From contig CM053329.1 of NCBI GenBank assembly GCA_028583605.1, positions 9,858,001 through 9,922,000 of the forward strand: a stretch of 64,000 bases of DNA. The letters are read 5' to 3'. Positions 1 to 10,900 of the stretch are shown piece after piece. Each line of letters starts with the position of its first letter. Position 1 is the first letter of the stretch. The position numbers and the translations under genes were made by a program. The stretch is from Dastarcus helophoroides. Lineage: Eukaryota > Arthropoda > Insecta > Coleoptera > Bothrideridae. The notes under the pieces were generated by a model that was given only the letters and a program-made list of their open reading frames with translations, was not told where the DNA came from and did not search any database.

Positions 1-671
1 CAGTTAGCTTATTTACAAATATTGATATAAGACCAAACTTTTCTAAAAAACCACCAAACTTTCTTGTACAAATTATTCGAGGTTCTAAAGCTTTTTTAAG
101 TTTTGCTGAAATATCGATGGCAAGTCAAGCTTCCGTCAGCCGCATATGTGCAAACTTTAAAATGACGCTCCCTCCTCAAATTGAAATAAAATCACAAATT
201 ATCGATAATAAGTCCATTTTAAACCATACAGTTTCAGAAAAAATTCAAAACAAAAGAGCACTTCGAATTTGAGTTCAAAAATGGCGATGTTTCTAAATTT
301 AGACGAACCTAATCACAAAATAAATCGAAAGAAAACTGTAGAAGAGCAAAACACATAAAGAAAATGTTACTTAAGGAGTAGTAGAGTTTTTCAAAACTGT
401 TCTTCTTAAAACTTTCTTAATTTTTTATTATATATTAAATTAAAAGTTTTAACATTTTTTCAAATTTTCACATTTTTTTAAATATCACCAATTAATTTTA
501 AGTCTAAATTCCAAGCAAAAATTTTTGGATTTCGATTCTACGTGAAACAAAAAAAAGCGATGCAACCCGTGATATAAGCTTTGCCTAGGCTATGTGAACG
601 TTGCAATTGGAATCTAGTTTTCATTAGATTCTAATGAAATTAGATTTCAATTGCATCGTAACAAACTTGTA
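1..671. other. Unassigned AT-rich sequence
   Basis: I see no coding domain, RNA gene or repeat boundary here. The stretch is AT-rich with many short A and T runs, and every frame is broken by stops. It ends at the TA next to a foldback element. Confidence 0.5.
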
Positions 672-673
672 TA

Positions 674-1578
674 CAGGGTGAGTCACTAAGCGGGAATCGG
701 TCTTTGGTAGGCGTATCGTTCAAAATATCGAAAAATGTTTTGAATAAAAGTTGTTCGAAATAAAGTTCTCCACAACTTAAAATTATTGCCAAATATGGCG
801 GCCTTCCGGTTGCACCGGAAATGAACACAACTTTCTTATTTTAAATAGAACACCCTATGTATTTTTACATTTTTGGATTCCTTATTAAAAATGAATATGA
901 ATTTATTAAAACGACATAGGCCCTTAGTTGAACCGTTTTCGCGTTATTTAATTTGACGATTTCGGAGCTTGACGCCATTAACGATATTTTCCAAACGCAA
1001 TGATTCAGAGTTGTGTGGCATACGGTTTTGGATTCAGGAAGAAATGTAGTATTTTTTTACGTACTTGCTGTTAGCAAGATTTTTTAAATTTCTTCACATC
1101 CTTCGACTCAATTCTTCAGTTGTTCAAACATGCATAACTTAATTTTTTCAAATGGAACCAACTATCTTGGATTATCTTATCGGATGCGAAATTAAATCCC
1201 ATTTTTTTTTTGGTACCAGGTATTGCCACCTCCGTCCAATAATTTTTGAGAAATTTAGAATTTTGTTAACATTTTAATTAATTAAATTTAACCAAAAAAA
1301 TTAAATTACGCTAAAACGATTCAACTAAGGGCCTATGTCGTCTTAATAAATTCATATTTATTTTTAACAAGGAATCCAAAAATGTAAAAATACATAGAGT
1401 GTTCTATTTAAAATAAGAAAGTTGTTTTCATTTCCGGTGCAACCGGAAGGCCGCCATATTTGGCAATAATTTTAGGTTGTGGAGAACTTTATTTTGAACA
1501 ACTTTTATTAAAAAGATTTTTCGATATTTTGAACGATACGCCTACCAAAGACCGATTTCCGCTTAGTGACCCACCCTG
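674..1578. mobile_element. Foldback MITE, mariner-type ends
   Basis: Two arms of about 280 bp (about 674-955 and 1298-1578) are inverted copies differing at only a few percent of positions by eye, around a roughly 340-bp unrelated centre. The outer ends read CAGGGTGAGTCACTAAGCGG and its complement, flanked on both sides by TA, the target duplication typical of the Tc1/mariner superfamily. No transposase is present, so it is a non-autonomous element that must have been moved in trans. Each arm holds a GC-richer block containing GGCGGCCTTCCGG. High arm identity suggests recent insertion or arm homogenisation. Short reading frames inside the arms are mirror images of each other and not genes. 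Confidence 0.85.
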
Positions 1579-1582
1579 TATA

Positions 1583-2145
1583 TTCGTATATACAAGGATT
1601 ATTATCTCAGCAGAGAAGAATGCTTCAATTAGCATGTGGCGAAAATGTTTGCGTAATAAACAGTTAAAAGTCAGTTACAAGTCACTCAATGGGAGTTTAC
1701 TTTCTAGAATACTTATACGACTGACTAGCAGCTTTAAGTTGGAAGGGTATACAACCACCGTACCATACTGATGAGGCCAAGGAAATCCGAAATAGTCTAT
1801 GGTTGCGTTTGTACATATTTTCAATTTTAAGGACGTTAAACTGTTTAATTACAGAACATTTAATTGGTCATTTATCGAAAAAAAAAGAATATTAAACGAT
1901 TTGGAGTTTATGCTCAAAATTTTAAATATTTTTGAAACCGAATTACTAAGACAGTTTAAAAAATCGATTTTTCGAAGCTATATTTCCTGGAGATTGACGT
2001 TTTTTCCATATTTTAATTTTTTTGATGTAAATGTTAAACTATAAATTTTAATATTAGGTTAACAAGGATGCCTTTTCAACAATAAATAAATGTTTTCTAA
2101 AATAAGTTAAAGAAGATGATATTGAAAATTTTAAATTTAATTTTG
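1583..2145. other. Unassigned AT-rich sequence
   Basis: Between the foldback element and the first ribozyme-like repeat I see no recognisable gene. A short open frame at 1799-2044 translates to Phe/Asn/Lys-rich protein with no domain and looks like chance in AT-rich DNA. Confidence 0.4.
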
Positions 2146-2147
2146 TT

Positions 2148-2312
2148 GGTCGTTAGTTATCATCAAAATTGAAATACAAATCTTGTCCCCTGAAATCAAG
2201 AAAGATTAAAAACCACAACAAATGTTGCTCTAAAGCGTTTCAATAACCAAGCTATCATCTTCAGAGAGATCTCTCAGGGGACAAGATTTGTATTTCAATT
2301 TAAAATTTAATT
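2148..2312 (-). repeat. Hammerhead-like repeat, copy 1
   Basis: This is a degraded copy of a dispersed repeat also seen near 37.5, 40.5, 42.2, 48.0 and 52.0 kb. On the minus strand it contains CTGAAGA, then a hairpin built on GATAGC, then GAAAC and a GAGC word, in the order of a hammerhead ribozyme core. The outer word ATTGAAATACAAATCTTGTC (from about 2169) recurs in inverted form at about 2277-2301, so the copy is a palindrome around the core. Several core positions differ from the better copies. Confidence 0.6.
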
Positions 2313-2344
2313 AGAAAAATCGAGGAAAAGATTGTAGAAAAGTT

Positions 2345-3290
2345 TTTTTTATTTTTATTTACTTAATCGTGATACGCAAAAGTAGGTTTACAAATGTCAG
2401 TGAAATATTAAAATGGCCTTTTTTATAATTGAAAAAGCTGAAACTAAAATATAAACAGCAAAGTTTTAAAAGCATCAATATATAAGAAAATCTACAATTT
2501 TTTAATTTAAAGTCAAGAAAAAAGTACAAATACCAAGCAAAGCCCAAAATTTATTTAAAAAATTCAAGTTTTAAGTAAAAAGTTAAAACTTTGAAAAAAA
2601 ACGGAAAATTTGTGGAAAAAGTAAGTTTTGAAATATTCTCAAAAATTCGACTTTTCTGTTAAAACATTAAAGAAACACGGTATTTTTAAATGTCAATATA
2701 AAAATAAAAATGATAATTTTATGACCCGGATTATAAAAGCCAAAATTTTTAAACAAACGATAAAGTTATGTAAAAAACCCAAAATTGCCTTTTCTCCAAA
2801 TATTGACTTACAAATGTTCTAGTCCAGGTCTGATTTTGTTAAACATTTTAGGTAACAAAGAAACAAACAAAAATTTTGATTTGAGCTGGAAAAAAGGTTT
2901 CCCTTAAAATCGCTAGTATAAATATGAAAAATTTAGAATTTTAAAGTTTTCAAGTTAGAAGAAAATTGCACACATAAATTTAAAATTTTGAAATAACCAG
3001 GATTTTGGAAACAAAAGCCAAAAAATGTATATAAAATTTATTGGAAATTTTGTCTTTTTACCTAAAGTCTAAATAAAAAAAAATGAAATTAAGCGGCTGA
3101 TGCTCATTTGCACAAAAAAACTCGTAAATTCTTAAAAAAATTCTCGAATCATCAAGTTTATGTTGAGTTGTGGAAAAAAATAAAAAAGCTGAAACTTTCA
3201 AATGAAGAAAAATTAAATAACTTAAAAAAAAAGATTTTAAATGAAAAAAATTTCTAATTTTAAGAAAACATAATATCTGAAAAGTTAAAC
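2345..3290. repeat. Degenerate A/T-rich array
   Basis: Stretch of short alternating A and T runs with recurrent words such as AAAATTTTGAAA, without a fixed period. It resembles the larger arrays at 31.5-33.9 and 54.5-57.0 kb in the opposite orientation. Open frames inside are Lys/Phe/Asn-rich and have no domain. Confidence 0.5.
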
Positions 3291-3399
3291 TTTAAATGCT
3301 GATAAAGAATTACATTTTCAAAAAAGAAAAAGCCGGAAATGTATATATATTGCATCCAATAAAAAACCACCAGAATTTTAAATTTCCTCCAAAAATTCT

Positions 3400-4425
3400 A
3401 ACTTCAGTAGTGTTATTTCAAATGTTAGTTAAATTATTACACTTCTTTCTTTCTGCGGGTTTAAAACCCAAGGTCTGCCTTCGTTATGTAGATGATACAT
3501 TTATTCTATGGCCACATGGCAAGGATTCACTAAATATATTTTTGGAACACCCAAACAGCTTACATTCTTCCATTGGCTTCACTATGGAAATTGAAAACAA
3601 CGGTTATCTTTCTTTTCTTGATGTACTGGTCACCCGTTTACCAAACGGTCGCGTCTTTCATTCCATTTATCGAAAACCCACCCATATAAAATCGTTATTT
3701 GCATGCAGAGTCCCATCTTCACCCTTCCCAAAAACGTTCTGTTATAAATTCACTGGTTTCACGAGCTGTAGCAATTTCACAGCCGATAAATCTTTCAGAC
3801 GAATTGAACAAAATTCGTTTCAACCTCCCCAACAATTGTTACAAATGGCACGACATTGAAACTGTCATTAAACGACATCTTCAACCTACCTCTTATCCTT
3901 CAAAAAATTCAATAGTTTCTTCTAAAGCCTTTATTCCTCATGTTTACGGAGTAATAGATCAAGTCAAAAAATTATTAAGAAAATACAACATTAAACCCAT
4001 TTTTTCATCATCCTCAAAAATCCAATAGCTTCTCCCATCTCCCAAAGATAAAATTTCATCCTTTCGTTCTAATGGTGTCTACAGGGTTCCTTGTTCTTGT
4101 GGTTCGGTGTACATCGGAGAAACGGAGCGATCATTTAAGACGCGAATATCTGAGCACCAAAGATGTCTTAAGTCTGGTTTATTTTCGCAGTCGTCATTGC
4201 GAAACATCAACATGAGAGCGGACATAAGATTGTTTTTGGTTATATTTCAAATATATCGAATATTTCCAATTACTATAATAGGAAGATACGCGAGGCCATT
4301 GAAATCCAAAAGTTCCCCAAAAATATCAATAGAGACGACGGTTACATGCTTTCCTCCATCTGAAAACCATCGGAAATCTTCGGGAGCAATCGCGCAGACG
4401 AATGGTATATAAAGTTTCCCTTTCT
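3400..4425 (+). pseudogene. Penelope-like reverse transcriptase/GIY-YIG, broken
   Basis: Remnant of a Penelope-like retroelement polyprotein, which copies RNA to DNA and nicks the target with a GIY-YIG nuclease. The catalytic RT motif RYVDDTF lies near 3480-3500, followed by LSFLDVLVTRLPNG and an IYRKPTH motif near 3668-3690, all standard for Penelope RTs. A frameshift near 3695 moves the frame to one reading SQKRSVINSLVSRAVAISQ (about 3720-3776). A stop near 4026 precedes NGVYRVPCSCGSVYIGETER (about 4071-4130), which is the GIY-YIG domain with its C-x-C knuckle. The nuclease continues as EH..CL and then loses frame near 4190. Similarity starts only around 3400, so the RT fingers and upstream region are missing. 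At least three frame breaks make it inactive. Confidence 0.9.
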
Positions 4426-4790
4426 TTTTTTCCTCTCAGAAGAGCTTCGTCTCTAGTATGGTGGTCATACTAAGTTACAGTGCTCTTCTGTCTAAACTTT
4501 CTCATCATTTGTACCAAATTTTCAATTCAGAAAAGTTTCGCTCTCTGGTATGGTGGACATACTGGACCGTGCTCTGATGTTTTGAAAATGGCATTTTTTC
4601 ATTTTTTACATTTCCTTGTATTTTATTTTTCATTTATTGTTTCTTTGTTCCCGAAGAAGCCCCCTACGATGGTGGGCAAAACGTCGAACACTTTTAGTAG
4701 TTCTTTGACCCGGTCCAATCCCGGAAGAAGTATATCCTGTATTGTGTCTGGCCGTGCAAGCCTTCGTAAACTTCTTTCTTAATAGTTTTT
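4426..4790 (+). mobile_element. Penelope-like element 3' noncoding region
   Basis: This follows the nuclease relic directly. It contains two related modules (about 4437-4490 and 4528-4579) that share GTATGGTGG.CATACT and GTGCTCT words, then a ribozyme-like motif (separate entry) and a 3' block with CAATCCCGGAAGAAGTA. That block recurs at 54290-54370, so it belongs to a repeated family. The 3' boundary is not defined; recognisable sequence ends near 4785. Confidence 0.6.
4647..4689 (+). ncRNA. Hammerhead ribozyme-like motif in Penelope element
   Basis: Order of parts on the plus strand: GTTC (4647-4650), CCGAAGA (4651-4657, hammerhead consensus CUGANGA), one extra A, a hairpin with GCCC (4659-4662) pairing GGGC (4674-4677), AAAAC (consensus GAAAC), then GTC (4683-4685) and GAAC (4686-4689), which pairs with the first GTTC. 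Thus stem I is GUUC/GAAC, stem II is GCCC/GGGC, stem III is the minimal self-complementary ACGU, and cleavage would follow GUC. Hammerhead motifs with a tiny stem III are known from the terminal regions of Penelope-like elements. Departures here are U4 to C, G12 to A and the extra nucleotide before stem II, so activity is doubtful. Confidence 0.6.
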
Positions 4791-4912
4791 CCCAAATCTC
4801 AAAATTATTAACAACAAATATTGATTTGGAAGTTGAATTTGACATTTTATTAAAAAGGAAAACGTTTTAAGCTTAAAATCAGTCAGGACTTTGAGAAAAG
4901 AATATTACGAAA

Positions 4913-4915
<3 letters not shown>

Positions 4916-4988
<73 letters not shown>
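4916..4988. repeat. (TA)n microsatellite
   Basis: Uninterrupted TA dinucleotides over about 72 bp, directly visible. Confidence 0.98.
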
Positions 4989-4991
<3 letters not shown>

Positions 4992-6092
4992 AATTAGCTT
5001 AAGATTTAAAAATTTCAAACCTGACAAAACTTTAAGCTTTTTAAATTATCAAGGAAAGAAACACAACACTATTGTTACCAATGTTCATATTTGGTTCTTA
5101 TTTCTCTCTGTAGAAAAATTGCCTGAGAATTAAAAAGGTTGTAACGAAGAAATTTTTTTATTCTTTTAGAGATTGTGTCAGTGTCAAAGTGTTCGACTGT
5201 CTGTCATAGTTGGGAAAAAAGAAACAAACAAATTCAAGGGAGGGCATAGTGATTCAGCATGTCAGTCATACCAGATGTGAAACTCTTTCAAAATGGAAGA
5301 GGCAAGTGGCACAAAAAAGAGGTAAACGAATTCACCTAATACCAGGGCCGTGCCTGGGTATATGGCCGCCTGCGTGCCAGTCTGTATGGCCGCCCCCAGG
5401 ATAACATTAAAAAAAACTACTTTAATTTTTAATGTTTATTATTATACACAGGGCATCAAACCGGGAAAAAAATCAGTTTTTGGTTAACCGAAATCGAGAA
5501 CGAAAAAAAATATTGGTTTTGTTCCCAAAACCGGTTTCTGAAAAGAAAAACCGGCTAAAAACCGGTTTTATGAGATTTATATGTTTGGATGAAATTTAAG
5601 AAAAAAAAATGCACAAAATAAACATTTTTTTATTTAAAATTTAAACAAAAATAATAACATGAAAAAAATTATGGTATTGGTTTTATAATCACAGACAAAA
5701 TTATCAAACATAAAGAACAAGGAATAACCCTTAAATCTATACTAACATATTAGGATAACAAAGCTCAGTGGCCAATGGCAGATCTGGGCTGACTTGCAAC
5801 TTGGGAGGTAAACAAAATAGAATTAATTTACTTACTTTAATAATAACATGAAAAAAAGTAATTATGGTATTGGTATTATAATCACAGACAAAATTATCAA
5901 ACATAAAGAACATAGGAATACGATAATTTAAAATCCTAGGTGTCGCTCAGTGACAATTTAAAATTATTTGATTTTAAAAAATCAAATCTTACGTATTATT
6001 TATTGATATTGAAAATAGTAAAGGTTTTTGGTTAATTAACCGGTTTCATAAAATTATTTCGGTTAGGTTACCGGTTAATTAGGGAAATCTTT

Positions 6093-6271
6093 CAATCTTT
6101 CAATTATCGCGATTGAAAGTGAAATTGCTGAATCTTCACGAAGCAATTATTAAATAAAGTACATATTAAAAGTTAATCCTACGGGATTTTTTACTGACAA
6201 AATCGTCAATTGCTTCGTGAATATTTAAAGATTCAGCAATTTCACTTTCAATCGCGATAATTGAAAGATTG
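6093..6271. repeat. Inverted copy of transposase 3' end
   Basis: Bases 6093-6149 are an inverted duplicate of 6208-6271, which codes for the last part of the hAT transposase (SIIAIESEIAESLNIHEAI). The two arms match almost perfectly except for about 8 bp (TATTTAAA-like) present only in the coding arm. The result is a hairpin with a loop of about 58 bp spanning the stop codon. Confidence 0.85.
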
Positions 6272-8391
6272 CTCATACGTTCTTGCGTCATGGAAGTACG
6301 TAGGTAATTTTTTATGATTTTCAATTTAGAAAAACTACGTTCTCCAGACGCAACTGATACAGGCATGGTCAATAATAGTTTTAAGCTTGTAGATACATTT
6401 GGAAATGAATTTTGTAAATTGTGTTTGTACAAATACTTTAGGAGTTCTTCGGGTTGTTTCCTATCTTTTATAATTATTTTCAATGAAATTAACTCTTCGT
6501 ATAATTCTGCTCCGTTTATGTCGCACGATTCGCCATCCTTGAATTTATTATGAAAGTCGAAGCAACTTTTTTTTATGTCGTCCTCTCCTATTTCAACAAA
6601 TTTATATAAAAATCCGAAAGACTGTTCGAAATTGGATAATGTTTCAAATCGGGTAGTAACAGATGAAATGGCTGTATCCAATATTACATAGAAAAAATTA
6701 ATTTTGAAATTTTCTTTAGCAGTTAACTGAATATCCTCATCTCCTTCATAGTCAAATTGTTTTCGCTTATGGCGTCGACGTAGATTAATTTCAACAGGAA
6801 ATTCCGGTTGTATTTCAAGTGATTCACATAATTCATCAGCAATTTTCAAATACTTTTCGAAATTTTCATCATTTCTAATACTTTGGAAAAAAATTAAAAT
6901 ATTATTAATAGATTCAGCACATGAAGTAAGATTCCAAGAAACGGTCTGCATCATTTTACTAATAATATTTACTTTTTCTAAGATTTCGTACCATATTACT
7001 GTGGAACAAATAAATTTGTACGATTTAATTTTCATTGCCAAACATTTAGCTTCATGTTGACCTATTGGTGTTGAACATTCTTCCGCTAGTTCTATTAGGC
7101 TGTCATAAATTTCACCTAATTCATGACGCAGTGGTCTAATCGCCTTAATCCTTGATTCCCACCGGGTTACGCTAACTTGTTTTACTGTTAACGATTTTAC
7201 ATGTTTTTTTAAAATTTGCCATCGAAAAGGTGATCCGGAAAAGTAATTGTATATTGCTGACACATTACTAAAAAAATCCACAGTTGAAAAAGAAACTTTC
7301 GCTGCATCATTGACGACCAAATTTAATGTATGCGCGTTGCATGGCATAAACAAAGCTCGTGGATAATTGTCCAAAATTCGTTTCTGCAATCCAATATGTT
7401 TTCCAGCCATATTTGATCCATTATCATACCCCTGGCCTCTCATATCGTTAACATTTAATTTAAGAGAGCTTAATTTTTCAATTAAAAAGTCGTAAAAAGC
7501 TTCTCCAGTACTTTTTTGAGCTGGAGAAAAACCAACGAAATTTTCTCTCACTTCTACTTCGTCATTTTGAATATGCACATATCTCAAAATTATTGTAATT
7601 TGCTCGACATGTCCCATGTCCGGCGTACAATCCAAAATTACTGAAAAATATTTGGCGTCTTTTATTGCTGACAAAATATATTTTTGAATTTGCGCTGCAA
7701 GGATACTAATTATTTCATTTTGGAAGCGATTTCCCGCATAATGTGGCATATGGTTCTTTAAAGCAACTGATTGTTGAATGCGATTTATGTGATCTGCCAT
7801 AACATCATCAAATTTTCCTATCATTTCAATTGCTTTTAGAAAATTTCCATTATTGTTTTCATACAATCTGCTCGAGCTACCTCTAAACGCTAAACCCTGT
7901 ACTGCCAGAAATTGTACCACAGATATCATGCGTACGACAATTTGATACCATCGTTTTTTCTCTGCGTCATAATACCGTTGCAAATTTTTATCAATTGTAG
8001 CTTTGTTTCTTAAATTTAATTCCAAATTTTTCCAATTGGTGCAATTTCCGATATGCAGCGATGTTTTTTCATGACGAGATAAATTATCAGATGTGTGTTG
8101 CCAATCATTGAAGCCTTCATTAACTAATTTTATTTCTTGTTTGCCAAATAATTTACAACAGAAGCAAAATATGGAATCCGTTTTTGGAGAATAGATTAAC
8201 CACTCACGATTAAATTTTTCACCATTTGGCATTTTTCTATAGAAATAAGTTGATGAATATGATCTTCCCAATTCATTAATTGGATATGTAGATTGTTTAT
8301 TTTGTATGGGTCCTTTTTCGATTAATATATCCAATATTTTAGTGGTAATTGTTAAAGGCCAGCAAGCTGGATCATTTAAATCCATACACAT
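6166..8391 (-). CDS. hAT transposase with TTF-type zinc finger
   Basis: Intact 741-residue frame. The N-terminal part reads NDPACWPL and then a TTF/BED-like zinc finger, with Cys76, Cys78, Cys79, His107 and His113 in IFCFCCKLFG and the downstream RH..TSLHI segment. The middle is an RNase H-like fold: ILDCTPDMGHVEQ carries the first catalytic Asp, GQGYDNGSNMAGKHIGLQ the second, followed by the C-x2-H motif in MPCNAHTLNLVV and TRWESRIKAI. The C-terminal 70 residues are the hAT dimerisation region, with the catalytic Glu in SGERSFSKLKIIKNYLRTSM. This layout matches transposase-derived ZMYM1-like proteins. It would act in the nucleus, binding the element's ends, excising it and inserting it with 8-bp duplications. 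The first Met (8391) lies 236 bp inside the end. A short upstream exon cannot be excluded, because some relatives have a longer N terminus. Confidence 0.93.
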   Translation of the reverse strand: MCMDLNDPACWPLTITTKILDILIEKGPIQNKQSTYPINELGRSYSSTYFYRKMPNGEKFNREWLIYSPKTDSIFCFCCKLFGKQEIKLVNEGFNDWQHTSDNLSRHEKTSLHIGNCTNWKNLELNLRNKATIDKNLQRYYDAEKKRWYQIVVRMISVVQFLAVQGLAFRGSSSRLYENNNGNFLKAIEMIGKFDDVMADHINRIQQSVALKNHMPHYAGNRFQNEIISILAAQIQKYILSAIKDAKYFSVILDCTPDMGHVEQITIILRYVHIQNDEVEVRENFVGFSPAQKSTGEAFYDFLIEKLSSLKLNVNDMRGQGYDNGSNMAGKHIGLQKRILDNYPRALFMPCNAHTLNLVVNDAAKVSFSTVDFFSNVSAIYNYFSGSPFRWQILKKHVKSLTVKQVSVTRWESRIKAIRPLRHELGEIYDSLIELAEECSTPIGQHEAKCLAMKIKSYKFICSTVIWYEILEKVNIISKMMQTVSWNLTSCAESINNILIFFQSIRNDENFEKYLKIADELCESLEIQPEFPVEINLRRRHKRKQFDYEGDEDIQLTAKENFKINFFYVILDTAISSVTTRFETLSNFEQSFGFLYKFVEIGEDDIKKSCFDFHNKFKDGESCDINGAELYEELISLKIIIKDRKQPEELLKYLYKHNLQNSFPNVSTSLKLLLTMPVSVASGERSFSKLKIIKNYLRTSMTQERMSNLSIIAIESEIAESLNIHEAIDDFVSKKSRRINF

Positions 8392-8635
8392 AGCATGACT
8401 AGGTATATAAATACTACAACGACCTAATCAGTTTTTATACATTTCTTATTTCTGAGAAACTCTTTTTAGATAGATTAGATTAGAGAAACTGTTTTTACTT
8501 CGTATCTTAATGAAAACAAACCGATTGTATTTTTGCCCAGTAAACAACTTGTAACGATTTGGCCGCCTCTTAATTTCGGCCGCCTGCGTGCGGTGCACGC
8601 AATGAACGCCCGTCAGGCACGGCCCTGCCTAATAC

Positions 8636-10900
8636 AGAAGAGTAACGCATGCCAATCAAAACAGAGAAGACATTTTTCCGAAATGAAAATGACCTACAAT
8701 AACAATAACAGTCAAAAGTGACTATATAATTAATTACTATATATTAATTATAGCAAAGACAAAATTTGGATTTCTATTTTGTGTTCTAATTACCTGAAAT
8801 CACTGTAATTGTTTAATTTTATTTTAAACTAATAATCAATGTAAGGCAAACTTGTAGGAGAGAAATCCATGTTGTAAAAAAGAACACAACACAGTGTTAG
8901 TTGGATGAGTAATAAGTAGCAGTTTTTCGCATAAAATTTAAATCAAAACAGTATTTTTCTCTGAACTTAGGCAATATATTCTTTAAAATTGCGTTGTTTC
9001 GTTAATTTTTAATATAGTTCAGAAATTGGATGTCAGTTTCTTAGATCTAACGATCCTCTTCGAAGTAAATTTACGCGTTACGGTTCTGTTCGTATGCATA
9101 TGGGGAACCGACATCTATAGTTCAATGAGAAAGAAAGGGAGGGTGTAAGAAGATGTGCCAGGGTCGCTTAACAGACAGCAAGATAATATCTCTGGAGGAA
9201 CTGGCCGGCGCACCCTTCATGTGTGTGTTGCTCTTCAAACATTGCGGTGCATTGCCACTTCGTATATGACGAAGAGTTCTTGCATTGTGGACATGGACCA
9301 ACCTGCGACCATCGCTCGAGGGAACTTGAAATAGGATGTGGAGTCACAATTATTAAACTTTGGTCATTTATCTTTAGCTCTTAAGGCCTTTTTCTTAATA
9401 AGCATCTGCGATGAAGCAATTAATTAAGAATGGAATTTCTTTTTTTTTTCTTACCGCGAATGCTTTCTTGTGGACATACCTTTTGCCGCTGTTGATGTAT
9501 TCTAATATGAAACGCCGAAGGCTCATTTTCAATATTTTGAATGCCACATGGGCTAATTAACAGAATATTTTGAAAGAAAATAGTATTAACTGTAAGATGT
9601 TATGTATATTATAGTTACATTTACATCACATTACTGAAAAATAGTTTCAGTTTAAGACAATATTAAACGTTACGATTTCTTATCATAGAGATCTGAATAA
9701 AGAACCAACCCATTATAAAATCAAAGAAAATACTTTCAGAAAAAGCCACGCCAAGTATGTTAAATGAAAAAATGTCATGTCAACAATGTAGTTCCCTAAT
9801 CATAGAACGTCCGTCTTCTTTGTATCCAAAGTAAAAAATGTTTCAATATTTTCAGTAATCTATTTCGGTAACGGGATTTAAAAAAACTATCTTTGGGTGC
9901 CTAACAAGTTAATGACTGATGAAAACGCATCTTCCTAGGACCTCTCTCTAATAATGGGTTATGTTTCTCTAGTTAAGGTGAAAATGATTAAATGATGGGT
10001 AACGATGAGGTTAAAAAGATGTGCCGAATCACGCGTGCCGGCCGCCCACGGTCTTCGTTCCGTGGCCTCTTCGGTAGCCGATAGTTTGATGTAGCGACCC
10101 ACAGCACACTGCAAATGCCACTCGATTAATTTCAACCACTGCGTATAAATACGTCACAGCCAACCATTATTAATGTTCTCTTACTGTTTGTTGCGTACAC
10201 TTTATCATATCATCTTACTAGTTAGAGAAAAAAATCACATGGTAAACGATTAGGTGTTTTCGATAGTATGTTAAACAATTTTAAGCTTGACAGTTTGTAT
10301 CTAACAATAAGTGAAAATAACCACGTAGAGAAGTCAATGCGCAATTGATGCAGCTTATATTTCCATAAGAACCATAATACATTTCATTTCGATATCTTAT
10401 ATTCGTGGTAAATTATGTAGTTTCTAGAATGTTTTCAGTTATCTCACATTATTGAATGTCAACAGCGATTTTTGTTCTTAGACGATGTCAGCTCTAAAAT
10501 ACATTAATAAATTTGACGTGTCAGCTTTTACAGGCTTGTCATAATGTCTCTATCATTAATATATACAGATTACTCAAACAAAGAATTTAAAACAAACATA
10601 TGAAATGAAAAAAAAAACTTTAAAACTCTATAAAAGTTATAAGAAACCTCAGACTTCTAAGTATTATTTTTCTCTAAAAAATTGAGTTTGTTTTTAATAA
10701 AAATTACACAAATCGATTTCCAAAATCAGCGGAAATCTATCAAATTACATCATTTGCTAGAGAAAGTTGTCTTTTATTCCTATATTATTTCTAATAATTA
10801 TACATTACAACTGATTCGATCAAAAAATTAGTCGAGTTTTTATAACTCGATGATAGAACAAATAACGGTAGATCATTGTAGTGTGTAATTTAAAAGTAAG
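8636..10900. other. Unassigned, non-repetitive sequence
   Basis: No transposon domain or inverted repeat is visible here. Two GC-richer blocks stand out: 9050-9350 (contains GGAACTGGCCGGCGCACCC) and 10016-10200. The second ends in GCGTATAAATACGTCACAG (from about 10141), which has the form of a TATA box, but I see no adjoining open frame or splice pattern. This could be single-copy intergenic or regulatory DNA. Confidence 0.4.

Larger units (their letters stand above)
5343..8627 (-). mobile_element. Complete hAT-superfamily transposon
   Basis: The element is 3,285 bp. Its ends are a perfect 14-bp inverted repeat, CAGGGCCGTGCCTG at 5343-5356 and CAGGCACGGCCCTG at 8614-8627. It is flanked by a perfect 8-bp target duplication CCTAATAC (5335-5342 and 8628-8635), the size made by hAT transposases. 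Both ends also carry a subterminal GGCCGCCTGCGTGC word, a plausible transposase-binding site. The transposase lies on the minus strand and is uninterrupted. The 3' noncoding part (5400-6160) holds two direct copies of about 75 bp (5652-5727 and 5842-5920) and repeated GGTTAACCGGTT-like words. Intact ends, duplication and frame together suggest a recent, possibly still mobile copy. Confidence 0.95.
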
